A stretch of 19,537 bases of DNA from Elusimicrobiota bacterium. Its GTDB lineage: Bacteria > Ratteibacteria > UBA8468 > B48-G9 > JAFGKM01. The position numbers were made by a program, and so were the translations under genes. Below are positions 8,225-16,423 of the stretch, piece by piece. The notes beneath the pieces are model-generated. The model searched no databases. It worked only from the letters and a program-made list of their open reading frames with translations, and had not been told where the DNA came from. The stretch spans positions 1-19,537 of the forward strand of contig JAAYXZ010000098.1 in the NCBI GenBank assembly GCA_012515635.1, in the 5' to 3' direction. Positions within the stretch are counted from its first letter, which is position 1. Each line of letters opens with the position of its first letter.

Positions 8225-9527
8225 CCAAAAAACCATTGAGCGGAACGCAAAGATTGAAAGTATAGGGCTTCATACAGGAGAGAAGAGCAAGTTGTTTTTT
8301 CATCCCGCACCTGCAGATACAGGTATTGCCTTTATGAAGAAGAACGGTAGCAGGACTGAAACAATAAAGCCTGTTATAGAGAATCTGCTTGACACAAAAA
8401 AATTTCCCCGAAGAACATCTATAGGCAACGAAAGAATACAGATTCATACAGTTGAGCATCTTCTCTCTGCTCTGTATTCAATGCAGATAGATAATATATT
8501 GATTGAAATAGAAGGGAGCGAGTGTCCGGGGCAGGATGGAAGCGCCAGACCTTTTGTTGATGTTATAAAGAAGGCGGGAATCAAGCCGTTGAATAAAAAA
8601 AAGAAAATCTTCGTGGTAAAGGACCCCCTCTATCTATCGGAGAACAATACCCATATAATTGTGTTGCCATCAAATGAATTAAGGGTCTCTTATATCCTTG
8701 ATTATCCATCAACTACTCTCGGCGCCCAATATGCCTCTTACCCTATTACGCCCGAGATATATGAAAAGGAGATAGCTCCTGCAAGGACGTTCTGTATGAA
8801 GGAAGAGATTGAACCACTGAAGAAGATGGGATTAGGCAAAGGTTCCGACTATAAAAACACACTGGTAATTGATAAAAACAAAGGTCCCATAGATAATCGT
8901 TTTAGATTTGAGGATGAGCCGGTCAGACACAAAATAAGCGATTTAATAGGTGATATAGCCCTTTTCGGAAGCCATATAGCAGGGCATATAATAGGGATAA
9001 AGAGCGGACATTCAATAAATACAAAGTTTATTAAGAAGATGAAACTGCTTCAGGAGAAAGAGACAACAGATTTGAAAGAGATGGTTTTTCACGAAAATGG
9101 GATCCTCTATTCGGAGGATATATGTAAGATTATCCCGCACAGGTATCCGTTCTTGCTTGTGGACAGGATAGTTGAATTAGATGATATCAAGGCAATTGGG
9201 ATTAAAACAGTAAGTATAAACGAGTGGTTTTTTCAGGGACATTTCCCCAGTAAACCTATAATGCCCGGGGTATTGATAGTAGAAGCAATGGCGCAGGTGG
9301 GGGGTGTGTTAATGCTTCACAGAGAAGAAAATAGGGGAAAACTTGCATACTTTATGAGCATAGAAAACGTGAAATTTAGAAAAGCGGTTAGACCCGGCTG
9401 CCAACTTATTTTACAAGTGGAACTTTTGAAGACGAAGGGAAAGATTGCGCGTCTTGAAGGAAAGGCATTTGTTGACGGAAGCATTGTAGCAGAAGGGACA
9501 TTTATGTCCACCATCATAGATGAATAG
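8214..9527 (+). CDS. lpxC: Bifunctional UDP-3-O-acyl-GlcNAc deacetylase / 3-hydroxyacyl-ACP dehydratase (LpxC-FabZ fusion)
   Basis: This 437-residue protein joins two enzymes. Residues about 5-278 are LpxC, the zinc deacetylase that commits UDP-acyl-GlcNAc to lipid A. Its opening is IERNAKIESIGLHTGE. The zinc ligands are H82 (in HTVEHLLSA), H239 and D243 (in RHKISDLIGD), with general base E81 and H266 in SGHSINTKF. Residues about 296-437 are FabZ, the hot-dog-fold dehydratase of fatty acid elongation, with IIPHRYPFLLVDRI, the catalytic H343 in QGHFP and E357 in VEAMAQVGG. Both active sites look intact. The linker (about 279-295) is short and charged. Such fusions are known in Bacteroidetes and some other phyla. 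The gene occupies the slot of fabZ between lpxD and lpxA. The ATG lies within the lpxD 3' end, upstream of the lpxD stop. It may also be labelled lpxC/fabZ. Confidence 0.96.
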   Translation: MENNQKTIERNAKIESIGLHTGEKSKLFFHPAPADTGIAFMKKNGSRTETIKPVIENLLDTKKFPRRTSIGNERIQIHTVEHLLSALYSMQIDNILIEIEGSECPGQDGSARPFVDVIKKAGIKPLNKKKKIFVVKDPLYLSENNTHIIVLPSNELRVSYILDYPSTTLGAQYASYPITPEIYEKEIAPARTFCMKEEIEPLKKMGLGKGSDYKNTLVIDKNKGPIDNRFRFEDEPVRHKISDLIGDIALFGSHIAGHIIGIKSGHSINTKFIKKMKLLQEKETTDLKEMVFHENGILYSEDICKIIPHRYPFLLVDRIVELDDIKAIGIKTVSINEWFFQGHFPSKPIMPGVLIVEAMAQVGGVLMLHREENRGKLAYFMSIENVKFRKAVRPGCQLILQVELLKTKGKIARLEGKAFVDGSIVAEGTFMSTIIDE

Positions 9528-9567
9528 CATGGCCTTTCAAAACCAATAAATATGGAAATATTCAAAT

Positions 9568-10344
9568 ATGGCAAAGATACATCCTTCTGCGATTATCTCT
9601 CCTGAGGCTTTTATAGACCCCGATGAATCGGTGGAGATAGGTCCCTATACAATTATTGAAGGGAATGCCACTATTCATAAGGGGTGTAAAATAGGCCCGT
9701 ATGTGCATATACAGGGCTATACCGAGATAGGAGAGGGGTGCCGTATTTTTTCAGGGGCGATTATAGGCAGTATTCCGCAGGACTTAAAATATAAAGGCGG
9801 CAAAACATACCTTAAAATAGGGAAAAGAAACACAATAAGAGAGTTTGTTACAATCAATACAGGCACCTCGGAGGGAGAGAGCACAACCATAGGAGATGAT
9901 AATCTTTTTATGGCGTATGTCCATATTGCCCATAACTGTTTTATAGGAAACAATGTCATTATAGCAAACGGAGGGACACTTGCAGGGCATGTAGTGGTGG
10001 ATGATTTTGCAATAATAGGAGGACTCGTCGGGATACATCAGTTTTGTAAAATAGGAAAGCATTCTATTATAGGCGGATGTTCAAAAATAACTAAGGATAT
10101 AATCCCTTATGTAGTTGCGGACGGTCATCCTGCTGTCCCATGCGGGGTGAACAAGACAGGATTAAAAAGGAGAGAGTTCTCTTCCGAAAAGATAATGCAC
10201 ATAGAAGAGATATATAAGATATGCTTCCGTTCTGGACTCAATGTTTCAGAGGCAATAGCAGAGTTGGAAAAGATGGAAGAGACAGAAGAAAGAAATGATA
10301 TTATGGGTTTTATAAAAGAATCCAGCCGCGGTATCGCCAAATAA
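9568..10344 (+). CDS. lpxA: UDP-N-acetylglucosamine O-acyltransferase LpxA
   Basis: LpxA performs the first lipid A step, moving a 3-hydroxyacyl chain from ACP to the 3-OH of UDP-GlcNAc. The 258-residue protein has the standard left-handed beta-helix (about 1-190) followed by a helical domain containing GVNKTGLKRREFS (193-205), a family hallmark. Catalytic His is H122 in HIAHNCFIG. The signature IGSIPQDLKYKG is at 66-77. The residue equivalent to the E. coli acyl-chain ruler Gly173 appears to be G170 in IIGGCSK. A glycine there is associated with long (C14-type) hydroxyacyl selectivity, but this is inference from alignment by eye. The ribosome binding site is weak (only GGAAA about 12 bases upstream). 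The 40-base gap from the fusion gene is among the larger ones in the array. Length matches the family. Confidence 0.96.
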   Translation: MAKIHPSAIISPEAFIDPDESVEIGPYTIIEGNATIHKGCKIGPYVHIQGYTEIGEGCRIFSGAIIGSIPQDLKYKGGKTYLKIGKRNTIREFVTINTGTSEGESTTIGDDNLFMAYVHIAHNCFIGNNVIIANGGTLAGHVVVDDFAIIGGLVGIHQFCKIGKHSIIGGCSKITKDIIPYVVADGHPAVPCGVNKTGLKRREFSSEKIMHIEEIYKICFRSGLNVSEAIAELEKMEETEERNDIMGFIKESSRGIAK

Positions 10345-10406
10345 TACTTATGTCTCTGCGAGAAGTATTACGGAGTAAGAATTGCGGAATAAAGGAAGAA
10401 AAGAAG

Positions 10407-11213
10407 ATGGCAGAAGTAAAAAAGGAAAGAGAGCATACACCAAAACAGATTATAGGGCTCTTTGTAAGCGACAACGAACTATCCGGGTATGTCTATAAAA
10501 AACTCAAAGACAAGGGAATCAATGTCTTTTCTTTTTCTTTTGTTTCCGGCGGCTCTGTCCACACGCAAGTTTTCCAGCCGGGAGATATCAAGGGTATTCT
10601 GTCATATCTTAAAAAACAAGAGATAACGAAACTGGCTTTTATAGGGAGAGTTCCCGCGGAGATTGTTTTCAAGGATATTCATTCGTCTTCCGACATCTTT
10701 TTACAAGGAGAAGAGCCGTTATCCGGTGAAGGAATCCTAAAAAAGATAATCGCTTTTCTTGAAACTGAAAATATAGAAGTTATGCCGCTTACAGAGATTT
10801 TACAGGAAGAACTTGCGGAGAAAAAAACATATACAGAGACTTCTTTAAATAAAACTGAAGCAAACGATGTAAACACAGGCGTCCATCTGTTATCAGATAT
10901 TATGAAATACAGGATAGGTCAATCTGTGGCGGTGAAGCAAGGCATGATAATTGCGGTGGAGGGAGTGGAAGGGACCGATGAGATGATAAGACGGGCGGGG
11001 ATGTATTGCAATGCCTTTGCGGTGGTTAAAACGGCGGGAAAGGACAAAGATGAAAGATTTGATATACCTGTAATAGGTCCCCGTACTATAGAGATTCTTA
11101 AAGAGGCAGGGGGTAGGGTTTTAGCCATTGAGGCGGGCAAGACCATTATATTTGATATTGCAAAGACAATAAACCTGTGCAATAAAAATAAAATAACATT
11201 AATAGGGATATAA
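10407..11213 (+). CDS. lpxI: UDP-2,3-diacylglucosamine pyrophosphatase LpxI
   Basis: LpxI (formerly DUF1009) hydrolyses UDP-2,3-diacylglucosamine to lipid X and UMP, replacing the unrelated LpxH in many diderms. The 268-residue protein shows the N-terminal domain opening QIIGLFVSDNELSGYVYKKLK and a linker of about 135-160. The strongly conserved C-terminal part includes DIMKYRIGQSVAVKQGMIIAVE (split at 165-185), GVEGTDEMIRRAG (186-198), RFDIPVIGPRTIE (217-229) and AIEAGKTIIFD (240-250). The family's usual VKxxKPxQDxRFD here reads VKTAGKDKDERFD, a mild variation. An upstream in-frame ATG at 10350 would add 19 residues but has no ribosome binding site; the ATG at 10407 has AGGAAG at 10393-10398 eight bases ahead and gives the usual length. 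Its position right after lpxA mirrors lpxA-lpxI order in alphaproteobacteria. Confidence 0.93.
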   Translation: MAEVKKEREHTPKQIIGLFVSDNELSGYVYKKLKDKGINVFSFSFVSGGSVHTQVFQPGDIKGILSYLKKQEITKLAFIGRVPAEIVFKDIHSSSDIFLQGEEPLSGEGILKKIIAFLETENIEVMPLTEILQEELAEKKTYTETSLNKTEANDVNTGVHLLSDIMKYRIGQSVAVKQGMIIAVEGVEGTDEMIRRAGMYCNAFAVVKTAGKDKDERFDIPVIGPRTIEILKEAGGRVLAIEAGKTIIFDIAKTINLCNKNKITLIGI

Positions 11214-11216
11214 AGC

Positions 11217-12638
11217 ATGATAATAAAAGAAGGAAGAACAGAGATACTTACATATCTTGAAGATGCATCAAATTTCAGGGAGGGCTCTGCTGAAAAACTG
11301 TATATCCCTGAAAATGAGGCAGACCTTGTATCTCTTTTGACGGAATGCGCAAACAACGGAGTGCCTATTACTGTTTCCAGCGGTGGTACCGGGACTGTGG
11401 GGGGGCGGATACCAAAGGAAGGGGTTATTGTCTCTATGGAGAGATTCAACAGGATAATTAAAGTAGACAAAGAACAGCAGTCGGCAGTATTGCAGGCAGG
11501 CGTTATAGTAAATGATTTTCTGAACGTAATAGAAGATGATGGTCTCTTTTATCCTCCGTTTCCCACGGAAAGGACTGCTTTCATAGGAGGCAATGTTGCA
11601 ACTAACGCTTCAGGAGAATATAGTTTCAGGTTCGGTCCCACCCGCAAATATGTAAAAAAAATCAGGATGGTTCTTACCGACGGCAGGATACTGGAAGTAG
11701 AGAGAGGGGCTATAAGAGAAAAAGACGGCATAGTGGATTACGGGCTTCTTCAAATACCGCTTCCCTCTTATAGGACGCCGCCTGTAAAATGTTCTGCAGG
11801 ATATTTTTCACGGGAGGGGATGGATGGCATAGAACTTTTAATAGGTTCAGAAGGGACACTCGGCGTGATTACAGAGGTTGGTGTCTCATTGATAAAAGCG
11901 CTTTCTTCAAGATTTATTGTGATTGTTTTCCTAAAAGACGAGGAGGATATACCGCAGAAAATACAGGAAATCAAGCGAATATGCGGGGAGAACCTTCTTT
12001 CTCTGGAGTTTTTTGATAAGGGCAGTTTAAAGTTTTTAAAGAACGACTTTCCTTTTATTCCTGACGATACCTGCGCAATATATGCGGAGAGTGTGTCCAC
12101 AACAGAAGAGATGGAGAGATGGCTTAATATTGCGGAGAGATATAATGCAGTGGATACCGTTCTTGCGGAAGACAGAACAAATTACGATAAACTTATTGAT
12201 TTTCGGCATCGGCTTCCGGAGAATATAAATGCCTATTTTAAGAAGATAGGTATTGTCAAGGTAGCAATGGATATGGCTGTTCCCGAAGACAGTTTTTCGG
12301 AGATGTATGGGTTTTATAAAGGTATTATGCGTAACGAAAGGATGCGCTCTATTCTTTTTGGGCATATAGGGGAAAACCACCTGCATTTTAACCTGTTTCC
12401 TTCTTCTGATGAGGAGAAGATGCGGGCGCAAGAGATATATGAGATATGTGTGAAAAAAGTGCTTTTGCTGGGTGGCACAGTTGCAGCAGAACATGGAATC
12501 GGTAAAATCAAACATAAGTGGCTTGGGATTATGTTGGGGGCGGAAGGTTTAAGAGAGATGGCCAAAATAAAAAAAACCTTTGACCCTTATTGTATTTTGG
12601 GGCTGGACAATATCTTTTCAGCAGAACTTTTGAGATGA
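11217..12638 (+). CDS. FAD-linked oxidase of the GlcD / D-lactate dehydrogenase type
   Basis: This 473-residue flavoprotein belongs to the VAO/PCMH family, which oxidises 2-hydroxy acids such as D-lactate, glycolate or D-2-hydroxyglutarate. The N-terminal FAD-binding domain shows SSGGTGTVGGRIPKEGVIVS (about 54-73), PTERTAFIGGNVATNASG (116-133) and IGSEGTLGVITE (209-220). The C-terminal FAD-oxidase domain has FGHIGENHLHFNLFP (381-395) and GGTVAAEHGIGKIK (419-432), including the histidines expected near the substrate and metal. There is no fused iron-sulfur domain and no GlcF-like partner next to it. It starts 3 bases after the lpxI stop, with AGGGA at 11204-11208, so it is likely read with the lipid A genes. 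The substrate cannot be told from sequence; I know of no established lipid A role for this family. Confidence 0.85.
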   Translation: MIIKEGRTEILTYLEDASNFREGSAEKLYIPENEADLVSLLTECANNGVPITVSSGGTGTVGGRIPKEGVIVSMERFNRIIKVDKEQQSAVLQAGVIVNDFLNVIEDDGLFYPPFPTERTAFIGGNVATNASGEYSFRFGPTRKYVKKIRMVLTDGRILEVERGAIREKDGIVDYGLLQIPLPSYRTPPVKCSAGYFSREGMDGIELLIGSEGTLGVITEVGVSLIKALSSRFIVIVFLKDEEDIPQKIQEIKRICGENLLSLEFFDKGSLKFLKNDFPFIPDDTCAIYAESVSTTEEMERWLNIAERYNAVDTVLAEDRTNYDKLIDFRHRLPENINAYFKKIGIVKVAMDMAVPEDSFSEMYGFYKGIMRNERMRSILFGHIGENHLHFNLFPSSDEEKMRAQEIYEICVKKVLLLGGTVAAEHGIGKIKHKWLGIMLGAEGLREMAKIKKTFDPYCILGLDNIFSAELLR

Positions 12639-12641
12639 AAA

Positions 12642-13442
12642 ATGAAGGGAATTATTGATTTTCATACGCATGCTTTTCCTGATGTTCTCGCAGAAAAGGC
12701 GATAGGACATCTGGAGAGAGAGGGGAACGTCCCTGCGCAATTAGATGGCAGAATCTCTTCTCTTTTGAGTTCAATGGACAGATGCGGTATAGAGACAAGC
12801 GTTGTATGCTCCATCGCTACGAAGCCATCACAATTTGAGCCGATACTTAAGTGGTCAGAGTCCATAACAAATGATAGAATTATACCGTTTCCTTCATTCC
12901 ATCCGGATGATTCTGAAGCAATTAATAGAATAGCAATAATAAAACAGAGGGGATTCACGGGAATAAAACTGCATCCTTACTACCAGGATTTCAACATCAA
13001 TGACAAGAAGATGTTTCCTTTATATGAAAAGATGGCGGAAGAGAACCTTATTTTAGTGTTGCATACCGGTTTTGATTTTGCTTTTGAGAGGATACGCAAA
13101 GCGGACCCTGCCAAGATATTAGAGATAAAAAATGCGTTTCCCTCCCTTAAACTGGTCTCTACGCATTTAGGGGCTTGGGAGGACTGGGGCGAGGTTGAGA
13201 GATTGTTGTTGGGGAAGGAGATTTATATGGAGATATCCTATTCCCTTGAATTTCTTGACCAAGGCAGGGCAAGAGATATTATTATGAATCATCCTGAAAG
13301 ATATATTCTTTTTGGCACGGATTCGCCTTGGACCGACCAGCAAAAGACGCTGGAGATGTTCAATTCGCTTGCTATCCCTGCCGACCTTGGAAGAAGAATT
13401 TTGAGAGAAAACTCTGTTGCCTTGCTCTCATCAGTTAGTTGA
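12642..13442 (+). CDS. Metal-dependent amidohydrolase (Amidohydro_2-type TIM barrel)
   Basis: The 266-residue product is a predicted metal-dependent hydrolase or decarboxylase of the amidohydrolase superfamily. Metal-site landmarks are FHTH at the start (H8, H10), GIKLHPYY (H111, with K109), LVLHTG (H141), STHLG (H175) and LFGTDSPW (D227). These match the Amidohydro_2 pattern (HxH, His, His, Asp) in order and spacing. TatD-type DNases are similar in size but normally carry other motifs around the second His and Glu. No signal peptide is visible, so it should be cytoplasmic. It begins 3 bases after the FAD-linked oxidase stop and lacks an obvious ribosome binding site, suggesting translational coupling. 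It is the last gene before a 124-base gap. The reaction and substrate are unknown. Confidence 0.8.
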   Translation: MKGIIDFHTHAFPDVLAEKAIGHLEREGNVPAQLDGRISSLLSSMDRCGIETSVVCSIATKPSQFEPILKWSESITNDRIIPFPSFHPDDSEAINRIAIIKQRGFTGIKLHPYYQDFNINDKKMFPLYEKMAEENLILVLHTGFDFAFERIRKADPAKILEIKNAFPSLKLVSTHLGAWEDWGEVERLLLGKEIYMEISYSLEFLDQGRARDIIMNHPERYILFGTDSPWTDQQKTLEMFNSLAIPADLGRRILRENSVALLSSVS

Positions 13443-13458
13443 TGAAAAAAAGTTGGAT

Positions 13459-13470
13459 ATAGCGCGCTAT
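13459..13470. repeat. Perfect 12-bp palindrome upstream of the pilus operon
   Basis: ATAGCGCGCTAT is its own reverse complement and sits 17 bases after the amidohydrolase stop, about 60 bases upstream of the predicted -35 of the pilus operon. No T-run follows, so it is not a standard intrinsic terminator. An operator or a weak transcript-end hairpin are both possible; the length is short enough that chance cannot be excluded. Confidence 0.4.
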
Positions 13471-13531
13471 TGAATAGAGAGAGCATCATCTCCGAACGTC
13501 TTATAACGGTGATAAAAGAGCGTTTAGTTAA

Positions 13532-13560
13532 TTGACTTTTAGACTATTCAGGGGTAAAAT
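13532..13560 (+). promoter_or_regulatory. Candidate sigma70-type promoter of the pilus operon
   Basis: TTGACT at 13532-13537 (5 of 6) and TAAAAT at 13555-13560 (5 of 6) are separated by an ideal 17 bases. It is the best promoter match seen in the window and lies in the only clear break between the two large gene arrays. The -10 ends just 6 bases before the ATG of the first pilB gene, so the predicted transcription start falls on or next to the start codon. Confidence 0.6.
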
Positions 13561-13566
13561 TAAAAA

Positions 13567-15285
13567 ATGCCGACAAAAAAGGAAGTAATCAATATTATCT
13601 CTAATATTGGATTGTGGGATAAAAAAGCTATAGAATTAGCGCTGGAAGAACAAGAAGCAACAGGTAACCCGCTTAAAGAAGTTTTCCAAAACAGAGGTAT
13701 GCTGCCGTTTGGAGAAGTATCCCCCTCCTTTTATTTCCAGTTGGGGATAGTCCAGAAAGAACTCCCCCCAAGAGAAATCCCAACAGATTTATTAACTACC
13801 ATACCCCCTAAAATAGCAAGAGATAACAGAATTGTGCCTTGGGAGAAACGGGAAGACGGTAGATTTATACTTGTCTCTGACGACCCTATGAACATACTGG
13901 CTTCAGATTATTTTAAAAAAATTATGGGTGGTCAGGATATGAAAGATGTGGAAGTTATAATAACTTTTCCTGCCGAAATGGACCAATTATTGGATAAATA
14001 CTATGGCAGAGAGACGATGGAAGACCTTTCACAGATGCTTCAGGAAGCAAGTAGCGCTACAATAGACCTTGACCTTCCAGTGGCGGATGTAGAGGGAGAG
14101 GACGATGAAGCCCTTGCATTACAGGCGCCGGTTGTTAAGATATGCAACCTTGTCTTTGTTGAGGCATTGAGACGACGGGCAAGCGACATACATTTTGAGC
14201 CTATGGAGAAGAAATTCAGAGTAAGATTTCGCATAGATGGCGTGTTATATGAGGTTGTGGCGCCCCCTAAAAGAATAGAGAAAGCGGTTATAGTAAGAAT
14301 AAAATTAATGTCAAAGATGGATATTTCAGAAAAACGCCTGCCGCAAGATGGAAGAATAATGCTTGATATCGGCGGCAAGCCCATAGATTTTCGTGTATCC
14401 ACACTGCCCGGCATTTATGGAGAGAGTGTGGTTTTAAGAATTCTTGATAAGACCGCTATGTTGAAAGGGCTTGGAGAGTTGGGCTTTTTATCTGATGACC
14501 TTGATAAATGGGAAGGGCTACTAAAGTATTCAGCAGGGCTTGTTCTTGTAACAGGTCCGACCGGCTCAGGAAAAACCACAACGCTTTATGCGGCTTTACA
14601 AGCGTTAAACACAATGGACAGGAAACTGATGACTGTAGAAGAACCTGTTGAATATCAAATGCCGGGAATAAACCAAACTCCAGTAAATTCGGAGATAGGG
14701 CTCTCTTTTGCAAATGTATTAAGGTCATTTTTAAGACAATCCCCCGACGTTATTCTTGTCGGTGAAATACGGGATTTTGAAACCGCAGATATAGCTGTAA
14801 GAGCTGCCTTAACAGGACACCTTGTATTCAGCACCCTTCATACCAATGACGCTCCCGGAGCAATAACGCGTATGATAGATATGGGAGTTCCTCCTTTCCT
14901 TATCGCCTCTTCAGTTCAGGGCGTTATGGCTCAACGATTGGTTAGGGTTCTTTGCTCTTATTGCAAAGAGCGTACAGAACCGGATGAAAATATGAAGAAA
15001 CAATTGAGGGTGGCCGAAGGGGAAGAACTGCATATATGTAAACCAAAGGGATGCAATGAATGCAATTTCACCGGGTTTCGCGGCAGATTGGGTATCTTTG
15101 AAATTTTTGCAATGAATGATGAGTTAAGGGAATTAACATTAAGAAAAGCGGGCGCATCGGAGTTAAGAGCTGTTGCGCGCAAAAATGGAATGCGTTTGAT
15201 GCTGGAAGACGGATATCGTAAGGTGAAACAGGGAATAACAACACTTGAAGAAGTTTATAGTGTGACAGGAGGCAAGGATGCCTAA
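13567..15285 (+). CDS. Type IV pilus assembly / type II secretion ATPase, PilB/GspE family (copy 1)
   Basis: This cytoplasmic hexameric ATPase would drive pilus extension or pseudopilus assembly together with PilC. Of 572 residues, about 1-150 form a divergent N-terminal domain. The ATPase follows: ASDIHFEP (205-212), Walker A GPTGSGKTT (330-338), Asp-box region VEEPVEY (357-363), Walker B DVILVGE (394-400) and His box GHLVFSTLHTND (417-428). A zinc-type tetracysteine lies at C463, C466, C496 and C499. The N-terminus lacks the paired RLG repeats of MshEN c-di-GMP domains: the helix IELALEEQE is recognisable but the RLG positions are lost. AGGGG at 13550-13554 is 12 bases from the ATG, long for a ribosome binding site. 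The last 8 bases overlap pilT. It could be PilB or GspE; pilT next door favours a pilus. Confidence 0.92.
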   Translation: MPTKKEVINIISNIGLWDKKAIELALEEQEATGNPLKEVFQNRGMLPFGEVSPSFYFQLGIVQKELPPREIPTDLLTTIPPKIARDNRIVPWEKREDGRFILVSDDPMNILASDYFKKIMGGQDMKDVEVIITFPAEMDQLLDKYYGRETMEDLSQMLQEASSATIDLDLPVADVEGEDDEALALQAPVVKICNLVFVEALRRRASDIHFEPMEKKFRVRFRIDGVLYEVVAPPKRIEKAVIVRIKLMSKMDISEKRLPQDGRIMLDIGGKPIDFRVSTLPGIYGESVVLRILDKTAMLKGLGELGFLSDDLDKWEGLLKYSAGLVLVTGPTGSGKTTTLYAALQALNTMDRKLMTVEEPVEYQMPGINQTPVNSEIGLSFANVLRSFLRQSPDVILVGEIRDFETADIAVRAALTGHLVFSTLHTNDAPGAITRMIDMGVPPFLIASSVQGVMAQRLVRVLCSYCKERTEPDENMKKQLRVAEGEELHICKPKGCNECNFTGFRGRLGIFEIFAMNDELRELTLRKAGASELRAVARKNGMRLMLEDGYRKVKQGITTLEEVYSVTGGKDA

Positions 15286-16423
15286 AAGAATTGAGGAGTT
15301 GCTTGAATTACAGGTAAAAGAGAATGCCGCTGACTTGCACATCAATGTGGGGCTTCCTCCGATGTTGCGGTTGCATGGCGGACTTACAAAAATAGGAAAC
15401 GAAGTTCTTACTCCCGAGGATACTACCAATTATATGAAAGCCATTACTTCAAGGGAACACCAGGAAGAACTCCAAAAAATAGGGGGCACCGACTTTGGTT
15501 TTGCTTTTAAGGACCTTGCGAGATTTAGAGTAAGCGTATTTAAGGAGAAGGGGCACATAGCGATGTCCCTTAGGTTGATACCTTATAAGTTTCTTACATT
15601 TGAACAGATAGGACTAAATGAAAAAACAATGAAGTATCTGCTAACAAGACCGAGAGGGCTTATATTGGTAGTAGGTCCTACAGGTTGCGGGAAGACCACC
15701 ACTCTTGCTTCAATGATTGACTGGATAAACCAAAACCTTGATAGACATCTTATTACTATTGAAGACCCTGTGGAGTATTACCATACCCATAAGAGGTGTA
15801 TTATCAGTCAGAGAGAGTTGGGGGTGGATGTCCCGACATTTGAAGAGGCGTTGAGAAGGGGTTTGAGGCAGGACCCGGATGTCTTTCTTGTTGGAGAGAT
15901 GCGCGACCTTGCAACTATAGAAGCGGCAATTACAGCGGCAGAGACAGGGCATATTGTTTTTGCCACACTGCATACAACAGGTGCTGCAAGAACTGTGGAC
16001 AGAATTGTCAACGTTTTCCCTGTTGCTCAGCAGGAACAGATAAGGGTTATGTTGTCTGTTTCACTGCTTGCTATTGTTTCACAGATTCTTCTTAAGAGAG
16101 TGGATAAACCGGGAAGAGTTGCGGCATTTGAACTTATGTTTGCCACCAACTCCATACAGAACCTGATTCGTGAGAGAAAGACATACAGGATTGTATCAGA
16201 GATACAGACAGGCGGTAAGATGGGTATGGTGACAATGGACTCCTTTTTAATGAAACTTTTCAGGGAAGGTAAAATTAATCTTGAGGATGTGCTAACTTAT
16301 TCGTATGACCCGAAATCCGCAAAGGCAGAATTAGCGGCTGAAGGGCTTATAGATAAGACAATGATTGATTTGGAAGCGGAGGGCGCGGCGGATATGAATA
16401 TGGAAGGCAACCACAATGGCTGA
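15278..16423 (+). CDS. pilT: Type IV pilus retraction ATPase PilT
   Basis: PilT depolymerises pili and powers twitching. The 381-residue protein has an N-terminal PAS-like domain with AADLHINVGLPPMLRLHG (18-34). Its RecA-like domain contains Walker A GPTGCGKTT (133-141), IEDPVEY (161-167), Walker B DVFLVGE (201-207) and His box GHIVFATLHTT (224-234). The C-terminal segment NSIQNLIRE (291-299) closely matches the AIRNLIRE motif required for PilT retraction, which separates it from PilB and from most GspE proteins. A strong AGGAGG (15267-15272) lies 5 bases before the ATG, inside the preceding pilB-like gene. The 3' end overlaps the second pilB-like gene by 8 bases. This gene is the main reason to call the operon a type IV pilus system rather than type II secretion. 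Confidence 0.95.
   Translation: MPKRIEELLELQVKENAADLHINVGLPPMLRLHGGLTKIGNEVLTPEDTTNYMKAITSREHQEELQKIGGTDFGFAFKDLARFRVSVFKEKGHIAMSLRLIPYKFLTFEQIGLNEKTMKYLLTRPRGLILVVGPTGCGKTTTLASMIDWINQNLDRHLITIEDPVEYYHTHKRCIISQRELGVDVPTFEEALRRGLRQDPDVFLVGEMRDLATIEAAITAAETGHIVFATLHTTGAARTVDRIVNVFPVAQQEQIRVMLSVSLLAIVSQILLKRVDKPGRVAAFELMFATNSIQNLIRERKTYRIVSEIQTGGKMGMVTMDSFLMKLFREGKINLEDVLTYSYDPKSAKAELAAEGLIDKTMIDLEAEGAADMNMEGNHNG

Noticed and set aside
9529..9549. Six-codon open frame (ATG ... TAA) between lpxC-fabZ and lpxA
   Set aside because: It could be a leader peptide, but it has no ribosome binding site, no attenuator-like hairpins follow, and such short frames arise by chance.
10919..11470. A 183-codon minus-strand open frame spanning the lpxI-oxidase junction
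   Set aside because: It is antisense to two well-supported genes and has a low-complexity Ser/Pro/Ile-rich translation typical of a shadow frame.
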